From positions 1-44,548 of the forward strand of contig CAIXFN010000050.1 in assembly GCA_903918755.1 (NCBI GenBank): a stretch of 44,548 nucleotides of DNA. Reading direction: 5' to 3'. The stretch comes from an uncultured Pedosphaera sp. (GTDB taxonomy: Bacteria > Verrucomicrobiota > Verrucomicrobiia > Limisphaerales > Pedosphaeraceae). Shown in pieces: positions 1-6,733 of this stretch. The notes under the pieces are model-generated. The model was given only the letters and a program-made list of their open reading frames with translations. It was not told where the DNA came from and searched no databases. How positions within the stretch are numbered: the stretch's first letter is position 1; each line of letters begins with the position of its first letter. Made by a program: the position numbers and the translations under genes.

Positions 1-87
1 CACCCCAATGGCACGGTCACCATCCTCGCGCAAGAACCCAATCCCAAGGAACGCCCAAAGATTTTGCTGCAAATCCGCAGCCCTTGA
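1..87 (+). CDS. C-terminal end of an unknown protein (5' end outside window)
   Basis: Frame 1 is open from the first base to a TGA at 85-87 and gives 28 residues ending in ILLQIRSP. No domain can be recognised in so short a piece. It converges on the histidine kinase on the other strand, and the two stop codons are one base apart. It could be a chance open frame, since only 28 codons are visible. Confidence 0.35.
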   Translation, partial: HPNGTVTILAQEPNPKERPKILLQIRSP

Positions 88-88
88 C

Positions 89-1819
89 TTAGTCCGCCTT
101 TGCTCGCACACATTTGTTCGCCTTTGAAATCCTCGCGACACGGCCCCCGGTGACCATTGCATCCCGGGCGTTTACGCATAGATTCATCAAAGCCTGATGG
201 ATTTGGGTGGCATCTCCCGTCACGGTCCAAAGCGATTCCGGCAGCACGCCCACAATTTCGATGGATTTGGGAAAAGTCTCCCGCGTGACGTCCACGATTT
301 CGGTGAGCACGCGACGGGCATTGACCGGCATGCGTTGGCCGTCAACGCCCCGGGCAAAAGAAAGCACTTGTTTGACCATCTGGGCACCCCGCCGGGCGCT
401 GGCGTGCAGGATTTCCAGCAAGGCCTTGCTTTCGGCGTCACCGGCGTAATCACGCAACATCACGATGGACATCAGGATCGGCGTCAGCACGTTGTTCAGG
501 TCATGCGCGATACCCCCGGCCAGGGTGCCGATACTTTCCATGCGCTGGGCCCGCAGAAACTGCCGCTCCAGTCGTTTGCGCTCGGTAATGTCCCGCGCTA
601 CCTTGGAAACCCCGACCACCCGTCCCACGGAATCTTTAATCGGGGAAACCGTGATGGCGACTTCCAGCAATCGTCCATCCTTCGTTTGCCGTTGCGTCTC
701 CAAGTGCTCGACGCTTTCCCCCAGGCGGATCCGGTCCATGATTTCCTGTTCCTCGCTCTGCCGTTCCTCCGGGATCAACCGCCGGATATTTGTCCCCACC
801 ATCTCGCCGGCGGTGAATCCGAAGATTCGCTCCGCACTGGGATTCCAACTCGTGATGATTCCGTCCAATTCTTTGCCGATGATCGCGTCACCGGATGATT
901 CCACGATGGCCGCCAGGCGCAGGGAGATCAGTTCGGCCCGGTGGAGTTCGGTGACGTCTGTGATGACGACGACAACCAACCAACCCGATCCGCCCGATTG
1001 GGTCGGCTCGTATTTCACGAGAAAATGCTTTTCCCCGCCCGAGCCAGGCCGGCGCATTTCAAAGGAAATCCTTTCCCCTCGCAGAGCGCGCTCCAGACGT
1101 GGTCGGATCTGCGCTTCATACAGGTCCGGCAAGACCTCGGCGACCCGCTGGCCGACGATATCGGCCCCCGGGAGGTGGAACATCCGGGCATAGGCCTCAT
1201 TGGCATAAACGTAACGCTGGTGCCCATTGACCATCACGAGTCCCACGGAAGCGGTGTCCGTGACCAGCCGCATGCGTTCCTCCGTCTCCCTCAGTTCGGA
1301 CGCCTGGCGGCGAAATTCCAATTGCAGCATGACTTGGCGGCTTAACCGGAGCAGGGCCGCGGATTGTTCGGGACCCAACTCGCGTGGGACCCGGTCCATC
1401 ACGCAGAGCGTGCCCAGGATATCCCCCTCCGGAGTGAGGAGCGGCGCGCCCGCGTAAAATCGCACTCGGGGTTCTTCGCGGACCAACGGAAGTTCCGTGA
1501 ACCGGTCATCCCGGGTGGCATCGGGAACGATGAACAATTCGGCTTGCGCCATTGCCCGCTCGCAGAACGAGAGCGAACGGGGCAGCGCGGTTGCCGCCAG
1601 GCCGATTTTGGATTTGAACCACAGACGGCCCTCGTCCACCAGGGAAATCAGGGCGATCGGAGTGGCGCAGATGTGGGTTGCCAGAGCAGTCAGGTCATCC
1701 ATCGCGGGTTCCGGTCCGGTGTCCAACACTCCATAGCGTCGCAGACTAGCCAGACGGCGTTGTTCTGCGGCTATGTTCTCTCCCTGAGTCATTGTTTGAA
1801 ACAACTTACCGGGCAACAT
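89..1819 (-). CDS. GAF-PAS-PAS sensor histidine kinase, truncated in the ATPase domain
   Basis: Cytoplasmic sensor kinase with no signal peptide or membrane segment. Visible in order: a GAF domain (about residues 20-170, with the family signature VLDTGPEP then PIALISLVDEGRLWFKS), a first PAS domain (about 180-295), a second PAS domain with PAC (about 300-415, ending ARDITERKRLE), and a HisKA helix with the phospho-acceptor motif GGIAHDLNN (His439). The N-box of the HATPase domain (LMNLCVNARDAM, about 544-555) is present, but the protein ends 21 residues later, so the G1, F and G2 boxes that close over ATP are absent. Relatives of this layout have a full HATPase domain, often followed by a receiver domain. 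As it stands it should not autophosphorylate; it may be a decayed gene or a partner-dependent remnant. Met10 (start at 1792) is an equally good start, and neither has a clear ribosome binding site. Confidence 0.85.
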   Translation of the reverse strand: MLPGKLFQTMTQGENIAAEQRRLASLRRYGVLDTGPEPAMDDLTALATHICATPIALISLVDEGRLWFKSKIGLAATALPRSLSFCERAMAQAELFIVPDATRDDRFTELPLVREEPRVRFYAGAPLLTPEGDILGTLCVMDRVPRELGPEQSAALLRLSRQVMLQLEFRRQASELRETEERMRLVTDTASVGLVMVNGHQRYVYANEAYARMFHLPGADIVGQRVAEVLPDLYEAQIRPRLERALRGERISFEMRRPGSGGEKHFLVKYEPTQSGGSGWLVVVVITDVTELHRAELISLRLAAIVESSGDAIIGKELDGIITSWNPSAERIFGFTAGEMVGTNIRRLIPEERQSEEQEIMDRIRLGESVEHLETQRQTKDGRLLEVAITVSPIKDSVGRVVGVSKVARDITERKRLERQFLRAQRMESIGTLAGGIAHDLNNVLTPILMSIVMLRDYAGDAESKALLEILHASARRGAQMVKQVLSFARGVDGQRMPVNARRVLTEIVDVTRETFPKSIEIVGVLPESLWTVTGDATQIHQALMNLCVNARDAMVTGGRVARISKANKCVRAKAD

Positions 1820-2037
1820 TTTGCGGTGTCAATCTGAATCGCGCACCCGACGGCAGCGTGAGCCATTTCGCCCCGGCGGACAGCCGACTCTGCGCGTGCC
1901 GGCCACGAATTCTACACTGCGATCCGAACTCCCCCGAGGGACCTGGGGCGGATTAAGTTGGGTGCCCCGGAAATGGTCCTAATCGATTTGACAGCGCGGG
2001 CGGGTGCATCCTCTGGTCCGGGACCGGTCTGCCTGGT

Positions 2038-2267
2038 GTGGATGCCGGGGCGATGGCCATTGTTGACTGCAACAACGTCGATTGTGGCGAATTGGTGCTC
2101 GCCTTCTCCGACCGGCCGGGCGCTCAATGCCACATCCAGTCCGTCCCCGCATTGGACGGCACCTGGACCACCGCGGCTCCGTCACGGAAATCCAACCCGG
2201 CCATTAGGAGTTCCGCGAACCCCTGACGGCGGACACTTCGCGGTTCTATCGGGTGGTGTTGCGGTAG
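2038..2267 (+). pseudogene. Remnant of the C-terminus of an exported verrucomicrobial protein
   Basis: One frame reads CHIQSVPALDGTWTT (about 2128-2172), which matches the strand common near the C-terminus of exported Verrucomicrobiota proteins (pattern Y/C-x-IQ-S-x-x-L-x-x-W-T-T). The expected terminal strand, DTSRFYRVVLR followed by TAG at 2265-2267, lies in another frame, and that frame has a TAG just upstream of it. The two halves therefore look like one domain split by a frameshift. This is a judgement from pattern similarity; no full-length parent is present in the window. Confidence 0.45.
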
Positions 2268-2332
2268 GCTCCGGAATCCTGACTTCATGGAACCTGCGTG
2301 GCCCGCAACCGATGGCCGCCCTGCTTTCTTCC

Positions 2333-2363
2333 CCCTCTCCACCATTCCGAATGGAGGAGAGGG
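2333..2363. repeat. Near-perfect palindrome, probable dispersed intergenic repeat
   Basis: The arms CCCTCTCCACCATTC and GAATGGAGGAGAGGG pair over 15 bases with one mismatch around a single central base. Such palindromes with CCCTCTCC/GGAGAGGG arms are common as dispersed elements in GC-rich genomes. It lies in the intergenic region and overlaps no supported gene. Copy number cannot be judged from one window. Confidence 0.5.
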
Positions 2364-2467
2364 CAGGGAAGAGGAGGTGCCATCCATCTTCCTCGCCCGC
2401 CAAAACCCAAGGCGCGGAATCAGGTGTCCAGGGGCTGAACCAAAAACGGTCACAAAGGACCGCTCCC

Positions 2468-2532
2468 CAACACCAAAGGTGTTGTGCCATCTAGCCCATG
2501 GTTGGCGCGAGGCACGAGCGCCTACCTTGGGC
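2468..2532. repeat. Two consecutive hairpins forming a structured intergenic element
   Basis: A perfect 7-bp hairpin (CAACACC-AAA-GGTGTTG, 2468-2484) is followed by a 15-bp imperfect stem (GCCCATGGTTGGCGC at 2494-2508 and GCGCCTACCTTGGGC at 2518-2532) with a 9-base loop. It may be a dispersed repeat or a transcribed structured RNA. There is no U-run typical of an intrinsic terminator directly after the second hairpin. Confidence 0.5.
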
Positions 2533-2636
2533 ACCCATCAATAAATTTCCCCAACCTATGTGAAGGAGGTTGTGGCCAACTTGTCCTAATACTGAAATAA
2601 AATGTGCCAATGTCGTCGCCAGCTTCCTGAATAGCA

Positions 2637-3551
2637 TCAAACCGTCTCGCCGGCGGTGGGATTGATCATCAGCCGCCGGGCATGCTTCACGAAGGGAAAC
2701 CCGAATCGGTGCTGGCGGGCCAGTTGCCTGGCCAGCGCGTTGATTTCGGTCGCGGACATTGGGGCGCTGTTGACGGCAAAGAAAACGGTGCCGCCCCGGG
2801 TTGTCCTACCCGCGTAAAGCGTCTGGCCGGCGGCCCGCAACAGCTCCACCTTTTCCCGGTAACGTGCGTCCCCATGTAACAAATTGACGACGACCACTCC
2901 ATCCCGAGCCAGATGACGCTGGCACAGCGCATAGAAATCCGTCGAAGCCAATCCGATCGGGCTGCTCGCGGTGCCGTCGGACAGATCGACAAACAGGAGA
3001 TCATAATTCCCCGGTTCGGTCTTCCCCTCCAGATAGGCCCTTCCGTCCATGATCGTCACCCGCAAGCGGTGGTCCAGGCGGATGCCAAAATGACTCTGCG
3101 CGACCGCCAACACGTCCGGATCGATTTCCGTGCAATCGACCACCACCTCCGGAAAATAATGATGCAGCACTTGGGGGATCCGGCCCGCCCCAAACCCGGC
3201 CATATAAATCCGTTCCGGCTGCTCCCGCCAAATCAGGGCGAGCATCATAATCTGGGCATAGGGCGCGAGCAGATAAAGCGGATCATCCAGGCGCATCCGG
3301 GATTGCGTCAGCGGGCTGTCCTGCCCCTGGAACACCAGCCGCAATTGTTTCCGTTGCCGCACCACACACAATTGCTGCAGCGACTCCGGTAGAAAGAGCA
3401 CCTCTCCGGAAGGCAGCTCCGCCAGGAACGCCGTCCGCTTCATCAATCGCGCCCGATTCCGCACGCCCCAATCCGATTTGCGGCGTGCCAACCCGCTCCG
3501 CGTGATTGCGGCAGGACCCTGTCTCCCGGTGGATTGTTTCGATGTTTTCAT
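2637..3551 (-). CDS. Spermidine-synthase-like (PABS-type) SAM-dependent methyltransferase fold protein
   Basis: The Rossmann core of the polyamine-synthase family is clear. A short N-terminal beta domain (SGEVLFLPESLQQ) is followed by the SAM/dcSAM-binding loop MAGFGAGRIPQVL. Next come the acidic strand end VVDCTEIDPDVLAVAQ, then DGRAYL and the catalytic-region motif YDLLFVDLSDG, and finally the late-strand motif DGVVVVNLL. True spermidine synthases have a particular active-site Asp set; the DLSDG motif resembles it, but I cannot assign the substrate. The frame is open to 3800, but the part upstream of 3551 looks non-coding. ATG at 3551 has AAGG eight bases upstream. ATG at 3443 (MKRTAFLAEL) also fits the family N-terminus and would give 268 residues. 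It is cytoplasmic and stands alone on its strand. Confidence 0.8.
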   Translation of the reverse strand: MKTSKQSTGRQGPAAITRSGLARRKSDWGVRNRARLMKRTAFLAELPSGEVLFLPESLQQLCVVRQRKQLRLVFQGQDSPLTQSRMRLDDPLYLLAPYAQIMMLALIWREQPERIYMAGFGAGRIPQVLHHYFPEVVVDCTEIDPDVLAVAQSHFGIRLDHRLRVTIMDGRAYLEGKTEPGNYDLLFVDLSDGTASSPIGLASTDFYALCQRHLARDGVVVVNLLHGDARYREKVELLRAAGQTLYAGRTTRGGTVFFAVNSAPMSATEINALARQLARQHRFGFPFVKHARRLMINPTAGETV

Positions 3552-4095
3552 TTCGATGGCCTTGCGGCCGCCGCAGGAATCAGACATTTCCGAATACCGG
3601 GCCACGACGACGCCTCTCGGGTTTGGGGCTACTCCCGCTTCGAAAAGGTCTTGTGTTCTGGCATTTGGCTTAGCTCTGCATTGGCGGTGATCACCATCCC
3701 TCAACCCAGAACCGCATTTTGGTTTGAATCGACTCCGCAAACGGCCCAGCACGCCAACTCTACCCGGATCGGGCCGGCCCCGCACGATTTTTAAGCGCAC
3801 CTCCTACTCCGCCACCGCCAAAGTCGCCGCTCTGGCCGTTCAAGTGTGACGCGCAATGGACGGTTCGCTCCGGCAGAAAGTCTGGTGATTCCTTGGCTGC
3901 CCCCATCGATGGTCCCCGCCGCGCGGCCGAGCCCCCAAGGCCTGCGCGTCCTTGTACCTGGTGCCGGGAATTGCTTGTCCGCCTTTGTCTCCAGATTTAA
4001 AATTTGACCGTTGCTTCAACCGAAGAGGAGAAGCATCCCTTTCTGCAATTGACATTGGCTCACGGCATGTTCACGGTTGAAATTACCATGCCACC
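3552..4095. other. Intergenic region without a supported gene
   Basis: Divergent region between the methyltransferase and the small membrane protein. A TTGACA at 4049-4054 could be a -35 element for the plus-strand gene, but I see no convincing -10 box 16-18 bases after it. Short open frames on both strands lack domains and good starts. Confidence 0.35.
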
Positions 4096-4461
4096 ATGAG
4101 CGAAGACCAACTGCAGCCTGGTGAAGTCGAGATTTTATCCCCGCCGAAAGTCGTCTATCCGGGATATCGGCCGTGGCTTTTTGTGGCATTCCTTTTTTGC
4201 TTTGTGTGGCTGCTCTTGCTGGCTTTCGGGTTGGCGGACAAACTGCCCTTGCCAGCTGAACTCAAGGCTACGATTTGCTTTCTAATTCCCCTTTTGGTCG
4301 CCGGTGCCATGCTGCGACCGACGGACCTCTACCGCGAGCAGCGCCGCGGGGGCCGCCTCTTCAATTTGTTCGGCGTGTCCCTCGCTTTGCTTATTTGTGC
4401 GGGCGCCCTTTTGTTCCTTTGCATTTTGATTCTTTTTTTCGCGGGGGGCGTTTCACCATGA
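4096..4461 (+). CDS. Small multi-pass membrane protein of unknown function
   Basis: A 121-residue protein. A soluble N-terminal stretch of about 25 residues is followed by hydrophobic segments at about 27-45 (WLFVAFLFCFVWLLLLAF), 58-70 (ATICFLIPLLVAG) and 92-116 (LALLICAGALLFLCILILFF). Between the second and third is a basic loop (REQRRGGR), so the positive-inside rule places that loop in the cytoplasm. No family motif is recognised. The composition is typical of a real inner-membrane protein and the start ATG is the first in frame. A possible 62-codon gene overlaps its stop by ATGA. Confidence 0.6.
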   Translation: MSEDQLQPGEVEILSPPKVVYPGYRPWLFVAFLFCFVWLLLLAFGLADKLPLPAELKATICFLIPLLVAGAMLRPTDLYREQRRGGRLFNLFGVSLALLICAGALLFLCILILFFAGGVSP

Positions 4462-4646
4462 TAAAATTTCCCAAGCTCGTCTCACCAATCATCCTGAACC
4501 TGAAGTCGGACGCATCATCGGATCCAGCTGCCTTGGGCGCTGGCTGTTCTGCCATCGCAGTCCACGTCGCGAGTGACGCGTTGCGTTGGTTCCGCGCCGT
4601 TTCAGCCGCCGGATTTCCCCTTGTTCGCGCCGTAATTATGCCGTAA
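4458..4646 (+). CDS. Possible 62-codon gene coupled to the membrane protein
   Basis: ATG at 4458 overlaps the TGA of the preceding gene in an ATGA arrangement, which often marks translational coupling. The product (MIKFPKLVSP... to VIMP) has no signal peptide, membrane segment or recognised motif. With only the overlap as support it may equally be untranslated leader of the tRNA region. Confidence 0.2.
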   Translation: MIKFPKLVSPIILNLKSDASSDPAALGAGCSAIAVHVASDALRWFRAVSAAGFPLVRAVIMP

Positions 4647-4667
4647 TTTGCCCCCGCTTGAGGCCAA

Positions 4668-4742
4668 GCCAGTTTAGCTCAGCGGTAGAGCAACGGTTTT
4701 GTAAACCGTCGGTCGCCGGTTCGATCCCGGCAACTGGCTCCA
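4668..4742 (+). tRNA. trnT: tRNA-Thr (anticodon UGU), CCA encoded
   Basis: The full cloverleaf can be drawn. The acceptor stem GCCAGTT (4668-4674) pairs with AACTGGC (4732-4738). The D-stem is GCTC/GAGC (4677-4680/4688-4691). The anticodon stem ACGGT/ACCGT has the loop TTTGTAA and anticodon TGT at 4700-4702. The T-stem GCCGG/CCGGC encloses TTCGATC. The discriminator base is U4739 and CCA is encoded at 4740-4742. It decodes ACA and, by wobble, other Thr codons. A short hairpin, GCTCG-CAAAAAA-CGAGC, follows at about 4749-4765. Confidence 0.97.
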
Positions 4743-4832
4743 GCCTTCGCTCGCAAAAAACGAGCTATAGCTGGCAATCCATCCCTCTTAATTCCGCGAA
4801 TAGCTTAATCCAGGCTAAAAAGAGCGAAGGCT
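4742..4832. repeat. Segment bounded by an 11-bp perfect inverted repeat beside the tRNA
   Basis: AGCCTTCGCTC (4742-4752) is exactly inverted at 4822-4832 (GAGCGAAGGCT). The 91-bp segment begins on the last base of the tRNA CCA and contains a smaller hairpin and a lower-GC stretch. No target duplication or transposase is visible, so it may be a small mobile or repeat element or simply a structured tRNA trailer. Confidence 0.4.
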
Positions 4833-5090
4833 ACGCGCCAACATGTTCGCCATTGTGCGCAGCGCGGCGGCGGAAGTTTCGTCCCGCTGAGCGGCGACGA
4901 ACGCTGGGACGCAAAATTGCCGATTGAAGGTAACGTTAAGGGATGGTTAAAAAATATCCAACTTGATCGGTTACCACCACGTTTACGTACCGCAATCGCT
5001 TTCAAAGCCCGACGAGGAATTTTTGGAATTATCGAAAACCTCAAGACGCGTCTTCCTGACCAAAACGCCGGCCGGGGCTCCGACTGGTGA
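4809..5090 (+). pseudogene. Startless open stretch, probably the decayed end of a gene
   Basis: The frame is open from a TAA at 4806-4808 to TGA at 5088-5090 but has no ATG. The distal half (about 4880-5087) reads like real protein: SGDERWDAKLPIEG, then LDRLPPRLRTAIAFKARRG and FGIIENLKTRLPD. AT content is higher than in the neighbours. I cannot name the family. It could be the remainder of a gene cut by whatever inserted next to the tRNA. Confidence 0.3.
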
Positions 5091-5117
5091 AGACCTGTAA
5101 GTACAACAGCGCGGACT

Positions 5118-5534
5118 TCAGAACTCGAACGGGGCCACCAGCGGAATTCTTTCCCGCCCGTGCTTGCGAAAGACCTTGAAATCGGAGTCAGTGGTGCAAA
5201 CAGCGGTGTCGGGGTGAAGTTCAGCCAGACGAAGCACGCAAGAATCCGCAAAATCCATTGGCGTGTCGGCGTAGCCGGCCAACAAATCTTGAAGGGCCGC
5301 CATTTCATTGGCCAAGGATACCGGTTGCAGCCGCAAGCGGCGGATAAATTCAATTACGCGCGCCGCAGCGACGCCCTCTTTGGCGGTCAAATGGCAGGTT
5401 TCGGCCAAAACCGCCTCGCAAACCAAGGAGCCAGGCGCAATCTCTTGGAAGGTCTGCCGCACCCAGGCGTGATGTTCATCGCGCGGACAAAGGCAGGCGA
5501 CCAATGGCCCGGTATCGAGAATGACCCTCCTCAT
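5118..5534 (-). CDS. PIN-domain ribonuclease, probable VapC-type toxin
   Basis: A 138-residue protein of normal PIN length. It starts MRRVILDTGPLVA with the first acidic catalytic residue (Asp7), followed by Glu45 in AVLAETCHL, Asp94/Asp97 in MDFADSCVLRLAE and Asp116/Asp118 in TTDSDF. These are the expected metal-binding positions of the family. PIN toxins cut RNA, often tRNA or rRNA; the target here is unknown. The ATG overlaps the stop of the upstream antitoxin gene by ATGA, the usual type II toxin-antitoxin layout. The acidic set is complete, so it is likely active. Confidence 0.85.
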   Translation of the reverse strand: MRRVILDTGPLVACLCPRDEHHAWVRQTFQEIAPGSLVCEAVLAETCHLTAKEGVAAARVIEFIRRLRLQPVSLANEMAALQDLLAGYADTPMDFADSCVLRLAELHPDTAVCTTDSDFKVFRKHGRERIPLVAPFEF

Positions 5535-5770
5535 CGACCAAGATCAGCCAGGTGCAGTCGATTCGTGGAGAGATCGGTGTGGGTGCCATTGCCGATGCCG
5601 AAAAAATCCTTCGCCAGATCGGCCAGCGAGGTTGCCGGAGCCGCCGTCGGCTCGGTGGCTGGCTCGTCCAAAATGGTGAGGAGCGCGTGAGCTTTGGCCG
5701 GCAAGGTTTCCGAATGTGCGGCATGCACCACGCCATTTTCGAGTTCAACTTCCAACGTCCTGTAGCTCAT
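5531..5770 (-). CDS. Probable antitoxin of the PIN toxin
   Basis: A 79-residue protein beginning MSYRTLEVELENGVVHAA, a short beta-rich N-terminus seen in small antitoxins that accompany PIN proteins. It includes LPAKAHALLTILD and a polar tail rich in A, P and T. The gene lies directly upstream of the toxin and overlaps it by four bases, so the two should be translated together. By analogy it should neutralise the toxin and bind the promoter region upstream of 5770. I see no clear ribbon-helix-helix or AbrB motif, so the DNA-binding role is inference. Confidence 0.7.
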   Translation of the reverse strand: MSYRTLEVELENGVVHAAHSETLPAKAHALLTILDEPATEPTAAPATSLADLAKDFFGIGNGTHTDLSTNRLHLADLGR

Positions 5771-6195
5771 GGCGCTACACTACCACCCCCTTCCGGTCGG
5801 TCAAGGCTGCGAACCGGGGGGGCTCGATGCGAATTTGAACACATGCCCTGATGTCCTGTTCCATTACGCAGATGGGGCGCTGGAACTGCTGGGGACGATT
5901 TGGGGGAACTGGCCGGCAGTTGCGATCACCTCTGATCCTGCCCCGCACGCCGAAGCCAATCCCATCCGCGAAGCCAACCGCGAATTCAGCGACCTAATCG
6001 TCCCAACTCCGCGCCATCTGGAACCAGCAGCACTCCGACCGAAACGTGACTGCCCGGCCACGCGGCTGGCCATCAACGCAGCAACGCTGCTTACGACCAT
6101 GCCGTCCACCCCCCCGGCACTGACAATGAGGTGAGAAATTCTGGCAAAAGCTGCGGACGGTGCCATCCGCGGAGCACCCTCCCGGATGGACTCGT
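5771..6195. other. Intergenic region without a supported gene
   Basis: An open plus-strand frame of 121 codons (5769-6134) starts one base away from the antitoxin start codon on the other strand. A minus-strand frame also crosses the region. Neither has a domain, signal peptide or ribosome binding site, so I do not call a gene. The plus-strand frame includes LFHYADGALELLGTIWGNWP, which is not absurd as protein and keeps some doubt open. Confidence 0.35.
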
Positions 6196-6657
6196 TCAAT
6201 TGCCATTTGCCGCTTTCAACCGGAGGAATAGACTTCCGGCCGACGTTGCGATGGTGACACTGTTGGTTCCATTCAGCGTCGTCACCGGAAAATTGGCGTT
6301 CGACCAGCCGTCGGTCTGCGTGAGGTTGACGGTCTGTTGCAGCACGAATCCGGGGTTGGCCGGCCAAAGAATTTGGACGCTTCCGGCACCGTTGGGAACG
6401 ATCATTAGCAAAGGCGCATCGGGGGTCTGTTGCACTTGCACGACGCTCCAGAAGCCGCCTTGCAGGGCGTAGTTCCCGCCCGACATGGCCGGGCCGGCGT
6501 CCGGTTGCCCGAGGGAACCGGTCAGCGAATAGGTGCCGCCCGCGCTCTGGCCGCCTCCGTTGACGACGGCGGATTGATTCAGGGAATAGGTTTGCGCTCC
6601 GCCAATACCGGCGGAAAGCACGAATAGCAGCAGGAACCGTGTGCTGGAGGAATTCAT
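6196..6657 (-). CDS. Small exported protein with 'GQPDAG...GGFW' motif
   Basis: A 153-residue protein from the Met at 6657. Signal peptide: MNSSSTR then hydrophobic FLLLFVLSAGIGG, with cleavage near GGAQ. The mature N-terminal part has the pattern GGTYSLTGSLGQPDAG followed by MSGGNYALQGGFWSV. This module is frequent in exported proteins of Verrucomicrobiota and Planctomycetota and has no known biochemical role. The second half is an Ig-like strand set ending in SLFLRLKAANGN. The frame is open further upstream to 6864, but that part lacks a signal peptide and overlaps the next gene. It is the third gene of a minus-strand set and lies 76 bases after the phospholipase-like gene. Confidence 0.75.
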   Translation of the reverse strand: MNSSSTRFLLLFVLSAGIGGAQTYSLNQSAVVNGGGQSAGGTYSLTGSLGQPDAGPAMSGGNYALQGGFWSVVQVQQTPDAPLLMIVPNGAGSVQILWPANPGFVLQQTVNLTQTDGWSNANFPVTTLNGTNSVTIATSAGSLFLRLKAANGN

Positions 6658-6733
6658 GGTGGAATGCTTGATTATTGGGAGGTTCTTTTGTGCCGTTGAC
6701 ATTTTCGGAGATTTCCGTGGGATCATGGGAAAA

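Larger units (their letters stand above)
1820..2636. other. Long intergenic region with decayed coding sequence and structured repeats
   Basis: No intact gene is convincing here. Open frames on both strands overlap each other, have unlikely compositions and lack domains. The region contains the end of a decayed exported-protein gene (2038-2267) and three hairpin-forming sequences (2333-2363, 2468-2484, 2494-2532), listed separately. The remainder, including 1820-2037 and 2533-2636, shows nothing I can name. Confidence 0.5.

Noticed and set aside
5769-6134. A 121-codon plus-strand frame
   Set aside because: It begins one base from the antitoxin start on the other strand, has no ribosome site or domain, and could not be supported.
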